Shown here piece by piece: positions 21,020 to 29,814 of a stretch of 43,640 bases of DNA. Position 1 is the first letter of the stretch; the number at the start of each line of letters is the position of its first letter. The stretch is from a virus: IMG/VR virus record IMGVR_UViG_3300046808_000334, positions 1 to 43,640 of that record; one strand, given 5' to 3'. A program made the position numbers and the translations under genes. Under the pieces are notes generated by a model that saw nothing but the letters and a program-made list of their open reading frames with translations, did not search any database and was not told where the DNA came from.

Positions 21020-21039
21020 TGATGCCCTAAAACAGCCGG

Positions 21040-21068
21040 TTGACAAGCACCAAAAAACGTGCTATAAT
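21040..21068 (+). promoter_or_regulatory. Sigma70-type promoter of the SprT-like gene
   Basis: A perfect consensus pair: TTGACA at 21040-21045, 17-bp spacer, TATAAT at 21063-21068, 29 bp before the ATG at 21098. It should be read by unmodified host RNA polymerase, suggesting early or constitutive expression. Confidence 0.85.
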
Positions 21069-21097
21069 AGAATATAAACTAAAGAAATAGGTACACT

Positions 21098-21565
21098 ATG
21101 GACATATCCGTTTTTGGTACTAAAAATAAAAAATTGATTGCAGAACTGTGTGAAGCATCTGAGTTTTTTGCACATTGCTTAATGGATCGCCGAATGGTTA
21201 ATAACCTAGAGCTAGATATTGAGCTGGATTCAAAACTAGACGTACAGGGTACTGCAATTAATGAAGATGGTACTCGCCGCAGTAGATATTTTACTATTCA
21301 GTTGCGCAACGGTCGTGGTGATGACCTGATTCAAACTCTTGCACACGAAATGGTTCACGTTAAGCAACATGCTAAAAATGAACTAGTCAAAGACTACGGC
21401 ACAGCACGTGGTGGATATAAATTAGAAAGTGTTTGGATGGGCAAAGTGTGGCGACCTAAATCCGGTGAAGATTTGTATTTTGATTCGCCGTGGGAAGTTG
21501 AAGCATACGGTCGAGAAGTTGGTCTAATGCATCGCTGGATCAAGCATAAAGAAAATTCAAAATAA
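21098..21565 (+). CDS. SprT-like zinc metallopeptidase
   Basis: A 155-residue protein with the zinc-protease signature LAHEMVHVKQH (HExxH at residues 83-87) and, about 45 residues on, SPWEVEAYGRE, whose acidic residue is the likely third zinc ligand. The layout and length fit SprT-like/minigluzincin domains, which bacteria and phages encode as small cytoplasmic proteins. The substrate is unknown; cellular SprT/Spartan homologues act on DNA-protein crosslinks, so a link to DNA processing is possible but unproven. It has its own sigma70 promoter and lies in a two-gene plus-strand island between minus-strand baseplate operons, which suggests expression independent of the virion genes. Confidence 0.8.
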   Translation: MDISVFGTKNKKLIAELCEASEFFAHCLMDRRMVNNLELDIELDSKLDVQGTAINEDGTRRSRYFTIQLRNGRGDDLIQTLAHEMVHVKQHAKNELVKDYGTARGGYKLESVWMGKVWRPKSGEDLYFDSPWEVEAYGREVGLMHRWIKHKENSK

Positions 21566-21570
21566 ACTGG

Positions 21571-21599
21571 TTGACATAACAACCCAGTTCAGTTATAGT
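21571..21599 (+). promoter_or_regulatory. Sigma70-type promoter of the 85-aa gene
   Basis: TTGACA (21571-21576), 17-bp spacer, TATAGT (21594-21599). The -35 is flanked by an inverted repeat AACTGG (21565-21570) / CCAGTT (21584-21589), which could be an operator or chance. Confidence 0.75.
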
Positions 21600-21632
21600 A
21601 AGAATGTAAGCAAGCAATTGCGTACATAAGCC

Positions 21633-21657
21633 GGTAACGATTGTTACCATTTTGTTT
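21633..21657 (+). terminator. Leader hairpin with U-rich tail (attenuator or terminator candidate)
   Basis: GGTAAC-GATT-GTTACC is a perfect 6-bp stem with a 4-nt loop, followed by ATTTTGTTT. It lies between the promoter at 21571-21599 and the ATG at 21683, so it could attenuate transcription or end a short leader RNA of about 50 nt. The stem is short; confidence is low. Confidence 0.4.
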
Positions 21658-21682
21658 AACTTAAGTATGAGATATAAAGTTA

Positions 21683-21940
21683 ATGAATAAGATGATGCGT
21701 AAGTTTGAGGAAGTCTGCGAAAGTGCGGATCGGTTCAACTCTGAGAAGCGTACTGAACGTTTTTTTAAGCTGTTTGAACAGCGTAAGAAGTATGTTACAG
21801 TAGGCTTGTATGACAGCGTTACCAAGAAGCACGTTCTGTTTGACAGCATCAACCTAGTTGGTAATTTCCGTTATAACAGTAACGGTGTACCCAGTGAGCT
21901 GTTTGAAATGGAACGTATGATTACTTCTGCTTCTAAGTAA
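21683..21940 (+). CDS. Hypothetical 85-aa protein
   Basis: I do not recognise a family. The protein is basic and charged in its N-terminal half (MNKMMRKFEEVCESADRF, then SEKRTERFFKLFEQRKKY), has a short hydrophobic beta-like segment (YVTVGLYDSV, HVLFDSINLVGNF) and ends in SASK. There is no signal peptide, membrane segment or cysteine motif. The start could also be Met4 or Met5. Coding is supported by its own sigma70 promoter, a dedicated leader and a strong terminator 40 bp downstream. Early expression is inferred, and a small host-interaction protein is a guess. Confidence 0.6.
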   Translation: MNKMMRKFEEVCESADRFNSEKRTERFFKLFEQRKKYVTVGLYDSVTKKHVLFDSINLVGNFRYNSNGVPSELFEMERMITSASK

Positions 21941-21981
21941 TTAACTAACTAGTATGGAATAGTGTAGAAATACTGTATTAA

Positions 21982-22013
21982 AAAAATATAGGGCCGAAAG
22001 GCCCTATATTTTT
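21982..22013. terminator. Bidirectional intrinsic terminator with GAAA tetraloop
   Basis: ATATAGGGCC-GAAA-GGCCCTATAT is a perfect stem flanked by an A-run on the left and a T-run on the right, so it works in both directions. It separates the converging 85-aa gene (plus) and gp5 (minus). The gp5 TAA (22012-22014) overlaps its T-tract. Confidence 0.95.
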
Positions 22014-24672
22014 ATGAGAAGCCAAATTCGTTTATCTTCTGACGAATATATTCTGCTCGCACATTAGCTAAGTGTTGCGCTAATCGTAAGAAGCCCACAT
22101 CACCTGGAGCAAGTCCCGGTGGTGGCGAAGTGTCAACTTCGTCAGGTGTTTGGAATAGTTCACCTTCATATATTCTACGAGCTTCTAAATCTTCTCTGTA
22201 TACTAGCGGGCCGTCGGTGCCTGCACCACTGATATCTGCACCGAGGTTCCATGTTTTCATTAAGCGTGGTATTTCACTGTACTTGCCTTCGTTGAGTGCT
22301 GCCAGCACATTGCTGTTAGCAAAGTTTTCTGCGCCTATGGCCAGTGCAAAACTAGATAGTGCAGATACTTGATTGTCTGTTAGCGGAACCTTAATCATTC
22401 CTTTGACACGCTCATATGCTGTATTCAAGTCGGCAGCAAGAGCCAATGATGTACCAGTTGGTCCTAAGCCATTGTTAAAATCAACTATCTTATTACCAAA
22501 CTGATCTTCATAAATTAAACCAGTACCGTCTGGTAAAACTGTTACGCCAGCTTCTTTTAACTTGTTAGCCAAATCCTCAGCGTTCTTTGCAAATTTAAAT
22601 GCGTTGTCAATGGTACTACGCATTTGTTTAAAAACGTCTGCATTAAGGTTAGCAGTTAAGCCCTTAGCATCAATCGCAAGTTGTTTTAGACGACCTTCAT
22701 ATTCTTTGAGATGTCTTTGTACACCTACAATTTGATCTTTAACTGCATTAGAAATTGGAAATCTAATTGGCGGGATAGCTGTTTCAATTGACTTGATAAC
22801 ATTCTTTATGCCTGTGGCTTCTATTAACTTCTTTTGGGCCGCGGCTGCGTAATTGTTTAATACGTTTTGTAATTCAGCGTATGTGGGGATAGAGTTGTTT
22901 ATACGCTCTAGTCTAGCATTTTCTCTTCGCAAGAAATCTTCAGCTGACTTTGTTGCGCTGTTTGCAGCCGCTGAACCCGACGACCCGGCACTGCCCGGGG
23001 ATGGTTGTCCTCCGGGTGTTTTATAATCAACACCAACCTTGGTTGTTTGTGTTTTAGCATCTACTACGTCAGCTGGTTTGCCAGGTGTATTACTTTCACC
23101 GGGTGCTGTGCTGGCGGCTGTTCCGGGGTCGGATCCTGTTCGTAGTGCATCATCTAATTTAGGATCAACTGCTTTTCCAAGGCGTGCAAGATAAGGCTCT
23201 GCGGTTACTAATGCCGGAACAATAGTGTCTACATCGTATTTGTCTGCTGGGTCTGTTGGACGATTGCCGTTTAACGGAATTGATGGTTTTCCATCTTTGG
23301 CATTGTCTGCATTAAACACAGGATCTGCCATGGGTTGATCTTTTTGTGTAGAAGTAGCAATCCTAGTAGCGGCTACAGCAGGAACCACTGGTGGTATAAT
23401 AGCCGGTGGTCCATTTAAATCTATTGTGGTACCAAACATAATAATAGATGCTCCGCCGTTTATGTCTAGCTTTGATGCACCGATGCCCATGGGACCTAAT
23501 GATTTTTGTACAAAGGGGCCTTTGGTATCCATTGAAATGCCAGCGGTAGATGTTAAATTAAACTTACCGGCAGCATTAAGGTGAATGTCACTGCCCAATG
23601 ACGTAGCTTTAAATGTTGTCATTGCAAACTGATTTATGTCTTTGGCTGCTTCAATATTAATACTGCCGCCTGAACCTAAAGGATCTGCGGCTGTATTACC
23701 TTTAACAATACCTTTGTAGCCGCTGCCTGTAACGTTGTCGCCGGCGGCTTTTAAGTTTAAGTTTTGACCTGCTTCAATGTTAATGTCTTGATCAGCACGT
23801 AAATTAAAACAAGCGCGAGTGCGCATGTTGATACTACCTTTAGAATATAAATTGATAGTATCACCGTTTATTTCTACCCAAGTACCACTTTTATTAATAA
23901 TGTAAATGAGGTCTTGGTCATCGTGCAACAGTATTTGTTGTGCGCCAGCTGTGCGCAAACGAATCATGCGACTGCCTATGCGATCGTCCATGACGAACTG
24001 GTGTCCGGCTAGTCTATTATTAAAATTGCCAGGATCGCGTGGACCCGGTGTTAGTATGCCAAATACTTCGCTAGGACTTTCTCTGCGACTACTACTTGAG
24101 CCGGCACCGCGTATACGATCGCCAATCAAACCTTGTTTAACAATATGCTGAGCCAAATCAACATGCATTGGACGTATTGCATCGTTGTGGGTGGTGCGCC
24201 CATCTCGCTTGTTCTTTTCAGCAACAGGTACTAGCAGTTTTGAATCGCTGTAGCTTGTACCGTTGGCCATGCCAGGAACCATGTAGTTGAATCTGTCAGG
24301 GAACAAGCAGCCAACGATAAAAGGAAACTTTAGATTTCCATTAGCAAAGCAGACCAGCACCATGTTGCCAATATCAGGCGGTACCATCCACATGCCATAG
24401 CTTTTTTGTGTTTGCTCATAGCTTTCAATTTTACCACCAATAGCAGCCGGATCTGTTCCGCCAGCAAACGGACTGGACCACATGCAATCATATCTACCGC
24501 CTGTGTTGGTCTTATCTTTGTTTAATGCCGCCACAAACACTTTAATTTTGCCGGTACGACTTAGGTCCTTGGTATCAATTACTTCGCCGAGGTAGATACC
24601 TAAGGTAGGATCATTGGCATTGTCTTTGCGTGTCTCTGGGTTAGTACTGCTGATTAATGAATTGTCTGACAT
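22012..24672 (-). CDS. 5: Baseplate hub / tail spike gp5 with degenerate lysozyme-like region
   Basis: An 886-residue gp5-family spike. The N-terminal part (about 20-150) is an OB-fold domain (LGIYLGEVIDTKDLSRTGKI, then MWMVPPDIGNMVLVCFANGN, FPFIVGCLF). Residues about 270-420 carry VgrG/gp5-type beta-helix repeats (GSINMRTRACFNLRADQD, NIEAGQNLNLKAAG). A Pro/Ser/Ala-rich linker and a helical region follow. Near the C-terminus, PLTDNQVSALSSFALAIG...NVLAALNEGKY...MKTW resembles the second half of a GH24 phage lysozyme, but the catalytic Glu...Thr segment normally found ahead of it is not recognisable. Muralytic activity may therefore have moved to the neighbouring M15-peptidase protein. It is last in the gp48/54-gp53-hub-gp5 operon, 3 bp after the hub gene. 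Confidence 0.88.
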   Translation of the reverse strand: MSDNSLISSTNPETRKDNANDPTLGIYLGEVIDTKDLSRTGKIKVFVAALNKDKTNTGGRYDCMWSSPFAGGTDPAAIGGKIESYEQTQKSYGMWMVPPDIGNMVLVCFANGNLKFPFIVGCLFPDRFNYMVPGMANGTSYSDSKLLVPVAEKNKRDGRTTHNDAIRPMHVDLAQHIVKQGLIGDRIRGAGSSSSRRESPSEVFGILTPGPRDPGNFNNRLAGHQFVMDDRIGSRMIRLRTAGAQQILLHDDQDLIYIINKSGTWVEINGDTINLYSKGSINMRTRACFNLRADQDINIEAGQNLNLKAAGDNVTGSGYKGIVKGNTAADPLGSGGSINIEAAKDINQFAMTTFKATSLGSDIHLNAAGKFNLTSTAGISMDTKGPFVQKSLGPMGIGASKLDINGGASIIMFGTTIDLNGPPAIIPPVVPAVAATRIATSTQKDQPMADPVFNADNAKDGKPSIPLNGNRPTDPADKYDVDTIVPALVTAEPYLARLGKAVDPKLDDALRTGSDPGTAASTAPGESNTPGKPADVVDAKTQTTKVGVDYKTPGGQPSPGSAGSSGSAAANSATKSAEDFLRRENARLERINNSIPTYAELQNVLNNYAAAAQKKLIEATGIKNVIKSIETAIPPIRFPISNAVKDQIVGVQRHLKEYEGRLKQLAIDAKGLTANLNADVFKQMRSTIDNAFKFAKNAEDLANKLKEAGVTVLPDGTGLIYEDQFGNKIVDFNNGLGPTGTSLALAADLNTAYERVKGMIKVPLTDNQVSALSSFALAIGAENFANSNVLAALNEGKYSEIPRLMKTWNLGADISGAGTDGPLVYREDLEARRIYEGELFQTPDEVDTSPPPGLAPGDVGFLRLAQHLANVRAEYIRQKINEFGFS

Positions 24673-24675
24673 GTG

Positions 24676-27561
24676 TTATTGTCCTGGCTTGTGATGTACA
24701 TGTAAATGGTCAAAGTGATCTTTTTCTCTCCATATTACTGTCCAACCTTGTTGTCTTAGTGCGGCTGCAATAGCATCCATCTTGGCACTGTACCTTGAAT
24801 CGGTTGCTTCATATACCCCTCTGCCATTAGTACCAAAGTTGACGTCAAATGCACGTCCTTCGCTGTGCGGCCCTGGATACTGGTGATCTCTGGGGTTGAA
24901 TCCATCGGGGTCAGGGAAGTTGCCGTTTTCATCTGGTGTAGCACCTTGTGCTCTAATCCAGTTATACAATGCAGGCATATTGTCTTTGCCGGCGGGTGGG
25001 GGTGTTCCAACCAACGTTGGTAGATTTGGATCTCCAAGCGGGCCGCCTGGATCAGTGGGTGCTGGATCGGTTGGGATTGGCGCACCTGTTGTAACCAGTG
25101 CTTTGTCATAGTCGGCTACTTTGGTAAAGTCTGTTTTCTTTTCGCCTAGGCGATATCTTCTAATTTTATGTAGTGGTATAGCCATTTCTTTATTTGCAGA
25201 AACTTCAACGGTATAAACACCATTTCTAAAATAATTTTTAACAGTTTTAATTCTATATAAACCACTGAAAGATTTACTCATGCCATCAAAATTCATGAAG
25301 CCCGAATTGCGAGGACTATCCTCGTCGATTACATCTGGATCATAAGATTGTGCTGTGGCAATTTGTAAAAGAAAATAGTTGTCGCCGGAAGTGTAGCTTA
25401 TGGTATTTGGACTACTAGTTGCTGCCATTTCTTTTTCATTTGGGCCTTTACCTAAATACCACGGGTCTCCCCTTAGCGTTAAATTAACATTAAGTAAAAA
25501 TGCATTTTTAGTGTGTTGCTGATATACATAACCAAACAGTGTATTAGCAGAACTGGTTGTTACATATGTTGCCGACTCGGCAATATTTGGCACGGTAGTG
25601 GTTCCTAATACTTCATATCTAAAATCAGCATTAGCAACATCAAACTTATTCAGATCTTTAACATCAATGGCATCGCTGGACATAACAAGATCTTCTGCAT
25701 ATGCGATACCACTCTTTTCAGGCGTATATGCTGCACCACTCGGTGTTGTTCCTGCCGGCGGCGCCGTATCCGAAGAACTAGTATTTGACATCACAGCCGA
25801 GGATGCTAACTTAGTAATAGTTCTAGAATCTAGTGATGCAATCAACTCTCTCTGGGCCTTGCCAGTTGTGTCTTTGAGTATTGTTGCAAGTGTATCCTGT
25901 GGCCTGTTAATTGCATCAGCAACAGCCTTAATTGAATTAGTTGAATCTTTTATAGAATTAAGCAAGTCGCCAAACTTTGCCTTAGCACCTGCAACTTTGG
26001 CCTTATTAAACAGCTCTTTACCACTAGCATCTGCGGTTTGTGCAATAGTGGAATTTAACGCAACCGCAGAAGACAAGCTAACATCAGCAATAACACCGCC
26101 ATTAGGTGGCACTAGTAAAACTTGCGCACCATCATAAGCAATGTCTAAATTTATAATCTGATCGTTTTTACCAGTAAACAAATAGTAATAACTTTTTTGT
26201 AGTTGTTTGTTAACATATAAATCATTTAGCTTAGTTGTAGCAACTGCTTCGTTAGCTGTTGGATTAGTCTCTTCGATAGTTAAACCAATATCAGTACGCC
26301 CAGTATTATAAATTGTAGGTTTATATGTAATTCTGCGAGTGTATGCGCCTCTCTTTTTATCCCATCGTAGTTCTTGTACTTGGGAATTCATACGCATCCA
26401 TGAAATAAAAGTTTTGGCTCTGTTTACTGTATCGTCATCGATGGCTTCAATTTTAGCTTTTCTAGTGATCATACTGAGGAACTCTTTGTTCATGCTCAAC
26501 AATATGAAAAAGTATCGCTCAATTGAAACACCCTTAGGTACTGATATTTTATCACCAACTACAACGATGTCTGTTTTACCTGTATTCTTAGGTACTTCTT
26601 CTGAGCTAGACTGTTCCTCTTCAACGGTTTCTTTGGTTTCATTGGTCCATGCGCGGTTAACATCTTCAGCATTGAGGTCGTTACTGGTATTTAAATTTTC
26701 GTCTTTGATCTTTGTTGGTGCGCCACCTTCAAACCCTGTTGCGCCAGTACTGTCTCCAACTAAACCTGTTAAATCAAATTTAATCTCGTCTGGATTTTCA
26801 TATGATTGGCTACTGTTATCAGCATTGTACTTGTTCAGTTGACTTTCTAAATGTTTTACATGCTCAGTGATAGTTTTACCCACTGTTGTGAGAGCAAATG
26901 GTAATCTATAATACGTATCAGTGAATGCCTGGACATGTTCTAGTGTAACTTCAAAATCGTAATAACTACCAGCATTGTCAACTCTAACTGCGATCTTTTT
27001 TAATTTACACTTAAATGTAATTGGACCGTATATTGTAGTAGTGTCACCGCCGACATCGTTGTCATCTGGATCGCTGTTGTATCCTTGGAACCTAATCTCC
27101 AAATACATTATTGGACTGGTTGATACTTGATTGCCTGCGTAGATATCTGCCGCTGCAATTTGATCTAATAGATTGGCTCCGCCGGGTTGAAAAATTCTAA
27201 ATTTTGCACCTTGCGTTAAAAAGCCGCCGTCTTTGTCCACAGCTGACTCAATTTCTAAGTCATCTATGATGTTTCCTGTAACACCTGTTTGTGCGATAGT
27301 GACTTGTTTGATGTCTCGTATACCAGTGACAACAATAGTTTGCGGAGTATCAGATCGCGCTGAATCAGCTGTACCGGTGTTGTCTGTTTCGGCAACAGAT
27401 GCATTTTCTCCAACCCTTCTCATGTACAATCTTAGATTGTACGAAGGATTATCATATTGGTCTAGAATGTTACCCCAAACTGTACCTAGATAAGGATCTG
27501 GAATTTCGGGTGTTCGAGATGCTGTAGGTTGGCGCTCGCTCGGACTTGTACGTTCTGTCAT
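24676..27561 (-). CDS. Baseplate hub structural protein with C-terminal M15-type peptidase
   Basis: A 961-residue protein between gp53 and gp5, the usual place of the large hub protein of aquatic T4-like phages (sometimes annotated VrlC-like). The N-terminal 230 residues contain DPYLGTVWGNILDQYDNPSY and a long beta-rich region; the centre is Ala/Ser-rich. A Pro-rich linker (TDPAPTDPGGPLGDP) leads to a C-terminal domain with HSEGRAFDVN (His899, Asp906) and WREKDHFDHLHVHH (His949/952/954). This is the His-x6-Asp...His zinc site of M15 D-Ala-D-Ala/L-Ala-D-Glu peptidases. The inferred role is to cut peptidoglycan cross-bridges during tail penetration. It overlaps the gp53 stop by 1 nt, which suggests translational coupling. 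Confidence 0.82.
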   Translation of the reverse strand: MTERTSPSERQPTASRTPEIPDPYLGTVWGNILDQYDNPSYNLRLYMRRVGENASVAETDNTGTADSARSDTPQTIVVTGIRDIKQVTIAQTGVTGNIIDDLEIESAVDKDGGFLTQGAKFRIFQPGGANLLDQIAAADIYAGNQVSTSPIMYLEIRFQGYNSDPDDNDVGGDTTTIYGPITFKCKLKKIAVRVDNAGSYYDFEVTLEHVQAFTDTYYRLPFALTTVGKTITEHVKHLESQLNKYNADNSSQSYENPDEIKFDLTGLVGDSTGATGFEGGAPTKIKDENLNTSNDLNAEDVNRAWTNETKETVEEEQSSSEEVPKNTGKTDIVVVGDKISVPKGVSIERYFFILLSMNKEFLSMITRKAKIEAIDDDTVNRAKTFISWMRMNSQVQELRWDKKRGAYTRRITYKPTIYNTGRTDIGLTIEETNPTANEAVATTKLNDLYVNKQLQKSYYYLFTGKNDQIINLDIAYDGAQVLLVPPNGGVIADVSLSSAVALNSTIAQTADASGKELFNKAKVAGAKAKFGDLLNSIKDSTNSIKAVADAINRPQDTLATILKDTTGKAQRELIASLDSRTITKLASSAVMSNTSSSDTAPPAGTTPSGAAYTPEKSGIAYAEDLVMSSDAIDVKDLNKFDVANADFRYEVLGTTTVPNIAESATYVTTSSANTLFGYVYQQHTKNAFLLNVNLTLRGDPWYLGKGPNEKEMAATSSPNTISYTSGDNYFLLQIATAQSYDPDVIDEDSPRNSGFMNFDGMSKSFSGLYRIKTVKNYFRNGVYTVEVSANKEMAIPLHKIRRYRLGEKKTDFTKVADYDKALVTTGAPIPTDPAPTDPGGPLGDPNLPTLVGTPPPAGKDNMPALYNWIRAQGATPDENGNFPDPDGFNPRDHQYPGPHSEGRAFDVNFGTNGRGVYEATDSRYSAKMDAIAAALRQQGWTVIWREKDHFDHLHVHHKPGQ

Positions 27562-27872
27562 TACACACTCTCGGCTACAATAGTAACAGTTTCCTTTGAT
27601 GGTAGTTTAATAGTCATCCCGGCTTTAAAATCTCTTACTGGGTCTTCGATTACATCTGGATTTCTAAGAGCAAATACCCACCATAGACGAGAATTGCCGT
27701 ACAACACATGTGCCAGCAGATCTGGTCTTTCGTTATATGCTGTATCAATTATATATTCTTCGTCGCCGTCATACTGCGGAATAGATGGTAAAGTATTATA
27801 GTCTAAAAACAAACCATCTAGTAGTGCAGTATTTTTAACAAAGCTATCACTGCGAATTCTATACTCAGCCAT
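27561..27872 (-). CDS. 53: Baseplate wedge protein gp53
   Basis: A 103-residue protein with the gp53 pattern: DYNTLPSIPQYDGDEEYIID, then ERPDLLAHVLYGNSRLWWVF and ALRNPDVIEDPVRDFKAG, ending in a LysM-like MTIKLPSKETV. T4 gp53 (196 aa) clamps wedge components together; this short form is typical of aquatic T4-likes. It overlaps both neighbours by 1 nt, indicating translational coupling in the hub operon. Confidence 0.9.
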   Translation of the reverse strand: MAEYRIRSDSFVKNTALLDGLFLDYNTLPSIPQYDGDEEYIIDTAYNERPDLLAHVLYGNSRLWWVFALRNPDVIEDPVRDFKAGMTIKLPSKETVTIVAESV

Positions 27873-28792
27873 TAGATGAACCCATCCTTATATGCTTGTC
27901 CCGAGCGTACTGCGTTAAGATCAAATCTTCTACGCAACTTATGCGGGGTGTAATTAGGTGTTAGTGTAATAACAATGTTTGTTTTTGTTGGTACATGTGT
28001 TACTGTTTTGTTTACCAGTACTGGTACATAATCAACATCATCACTGAGCTGAATACTATAGTTTGTTACAACCACAGGTACTTTATTAAAGCCGTGATCG
28101 CCTAAATATTCAAATAATAACACCGGTGGCGGTGTACCGTAATCACCACTAGCAACCGCGGCGTCGCCAAAGTATGCCTTAGTACAAACTTTTAAGAATG
28201 TCATTACTGCTAGTAAGTAACGTGCTTCATAAATGTCGTTAGCTGTAAAATCTGCGGCTACAGGAATATCTGGTGCGCGACCGCTAACAAATGTGTTAAT
28301 AGGGTAGTTCATACCCTGCATAAGTGCTTGATTATATTCAGCTGTGCCGCTTAAGAAAATATTAGGAGTATATTGCCATACTAAGCCACCGCTTTCTTGT
28401 AGTGGGCGCATTAGAGCATCGCCTTCTGGATGCTTGCTGTAAAACTGCTCAACACCGCCTGCTTTAGGTCTTAGTCTTGCACGCCAGTCATAGCCTTTTG
28501 ACAATTCTTCGCTAGTAGTAATTGTATTTTGAGCAGCTATAACATTAGATGTTTTTTGTGCTATATCACTCAAACGGGCGTTCACAATGTTGCGATAACC
28601 GTTATCAGTGAAATCGGGGATGCCTCCACCAAAGCCCGGCAAGAAGTTGTTAACAATTGATCCTAGCCCAGATCGTAGAATTGGATTCCTAATACTAGAC
28701 AACCCTCTGCCTACTTGGTTGCTCAGCTTGCTTTCCACAGTTCTGGCTACCGAACTAAACACTCGACCGTTTGTAAAATTATTATTTGCCAT
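27872..28792 (-). CDS. Baseplate tail-tube cap / initiator protein (gp48/gp54-like)
   Basis: A 306-residue protein that opens the hub operon with a strong AGGAG site 8 nt before the ATG. Residues 95-270 have the tube-like beta pattern of gp48/gp54 proteins: KGYDWRARLRPKAGG, GGLVWQYTPNIFLSGTAEYN, then DIYEARYLLAVMTFLKVCTK and PVLLFEYLGDHGFNKVPVVV with NYSIQLSDDVDYVPV. These proteins sit on the hub and nucleate tail-tube polymerisation. Gene order (adjacent to gp53) favours gp48, but gp54 cannot be excluded. It is expressed from the late promoter at 28811-28841. Confidence 0.78.
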   Translation of the reverse strand: MANNNFTNGRVFSSVARTVESKLSNQVGRGLSSIRNPILRSGLGSIVNNFLPGFGGGIPDFTDNGYRNIVNARLSDIAQKTSNVIAAQNTITTSEELSKGYDWRARLRPKAGGVEQFYSKHPEGDALMRPLQESGGLVWQYTPNIFLSGTAEYNQALMQGMNYPINTFVSGRAPDIPVAADFTANDIYEARYLLAVMTFLKVCTKAYFGDAAVASGDYGTPPPVLLFEYLGDHGFNKVPVVVTNYSIQLSDDVDYVPVLVNKTVTHVPTKTNIVITLTPNYTPHKLRRRFDLNAVRSGQAYKDGFI

Positions 28793-28810
28793 GGCGTTCT
28801 CCTATTGCAG

Positions 28811-28841
28811 TATTTATCTATTAACTTAAAACCCGTTTTAA
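28811..28841 (-). promoter_or_regulatory. Late promoter: GATAAATA box plus 16-bp upstream palindrome
   Basis: On the minus strand GATAAATA (28818-28811) lies 18 bp before the ATG at 28792, with an AGGAG site in between. Exactly 7 bp upstream of the box is the palindrome TTAAAACCCGTTTTAA (28826-28841). It differs by one central base from the palindrome upstream of gp25. Confidence 0.78.
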
Positions 28842-28878
28842 ATGCTAGCCAGAAATTTCAAGAAACGCCAGAAAATCG

Positions 28879-28906
28879 TTGACTTGGCGATAAAATAATG
28901 TATACT
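28879..28906 (+). promoter_or_regulatory. Sigma70-type promoter of gp55-gp47-gp46
   Basis: TTGACT (28879-28884), 16-bp spacer, TATACT (28901-28906), followed by an AGGAG ribosome site and the ATG at 28933. It is divergent from the late promoter at 28811-28841, so host polymerase would make the late sigma factor before late genes turn on. Confidence 0.75.
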
Positions 28907-28932
28907 GTTAAGAAACTATAACAGGAGTCTGC

Positions 28933-29814
28933 ATGACAATAACAGCCAAAAAGCAAAACTATCTCAATAACAAAGACATTCTAAAGGAAATCCATAAGAG
29001 TAAGATTACCTTTTGCTATGTAGAAGACGACCGTTATGGTATGTACGATATTATTGTTGATAACGTCAAAGACATTAATGCTACGTCTTTGGCACAAGCT
29101 AAAGAGAATAGGGCCGCAAGAATCCAAAGTGAGGGTTATGCTGAAGCAATGCTCAAGCATGATTCAAAGGATTATCGAAACAAGCCCAAGCAAAAAGACT
29201 TTGCCGTTGATTTAGATTCAATTTCAGATGAGGATGTTGTTTTCCGTGTAATGACTTACGAGCATATTCCCGAAGAGGAAGGCCGTAAAAAGAATCCAAA
29301 GAACGAAGCAGAAGAAAAGAGTCGTGTAAACTTCCCGCCTTTCAAACATTATGCTTATCAAAACAATGAACTCAAAGAAGTTGTGCGCAGTCATTGGCGC
29401 GGTAGTTTGAGTAATGGTGATTTCTGTGTTGACCATGGGCGCATCACAAATACACTGGGTACCATGTTCTTAAAGTTAGTAGAACGCTACAGTCATCGTG
29501 CTAACTGGCGCGGTTATACTTATATCGACGAAATGCGCGGTCAGGCCTTAGTACAGCTAAGTCAAGTAGGCTTACAGTTTAACGAAGCCAAATCTGATAA
29601 CCCATTCGCTTACTATACTGCCGCAGTAAACAACAGCTTTACTCGAGTACTAAACTTAGAAAAGCGCAATCAAACAATCCGTGACGATATCTTAATTGAA
29701 CAAGGTCACATGCCCAGCTACAGTAGACAGCTAGCACACGAAGAAGAAATCCGTCAACTCAGAGAAAATGCAGAGGCTGACAAGCCTTCATTTGAGGAAT
29801 ACAACGATCTATGA
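28933..29814 (+). CDS. 55: Late-transcription sigma factor gp55, with long N-terminal extension
   Basis: A 293-residue protein. Its C-terminal half is the T4 gp55 sigma2-like domain: RGYTYIDEMRGQALVQLSQ, then NPFAYYTAAVNNSFTRVLNL (about residues 222-241) and EKRNQTIRDDILIEQG. gp55 directs host RNA polymerase to late promoters together with the sliding clamp. T4 gp55 has 185 residues; here about 140 extra N-terminal residues precede it (YLNNKDILKEIHKSKITFCY, then VVFRVMTYEHIPEEEG), which look like a separate domain I do not recognise. It overlaps gp47 by the ATGA tetranucleotide. The GATAAATA boxes in this window are its expected targets. Confidence 0.88.
   Translation: MTITAKKQNYLNNKDILKEIHKSKITFCYVEDDRYGMYDIIVDNVKDINATSLAQAKENRAARIQSEGYAEAMLKHDSKDYRNKPKQKDFAVDLDSISDEDVVFRVMTYEHIPEEEGRKKNPKNEAEEKSRVNFPPFKHYAYQNNELKEVVRSHWRGSLSNGDFCVDHGRITNTLGTMFLKLVERYSHRANWRGYTYIDEMRGQALVQLSQVGLQFNEAKSDNPFAYYTAAVNNSFTRVLNLEKRNQTIRDDILIEQGHMPSYSRQLAHEEEIRQLRENAEADKPSFEEYNDL

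Noticed and set aside
20984-21046. Longer N-terminus for gp25 (start at 21046)
   Set aside because: It would run through the late-promoter box and palindrome, and the extra residues (MSTGCFRASLKR...) do not resemble gp25 N-termini.
26339-26842. 167-codon plus-strand frame within the hub gene
   Set aside because: It lies entirely antisense to a recognisable hub protein and has no independent support.
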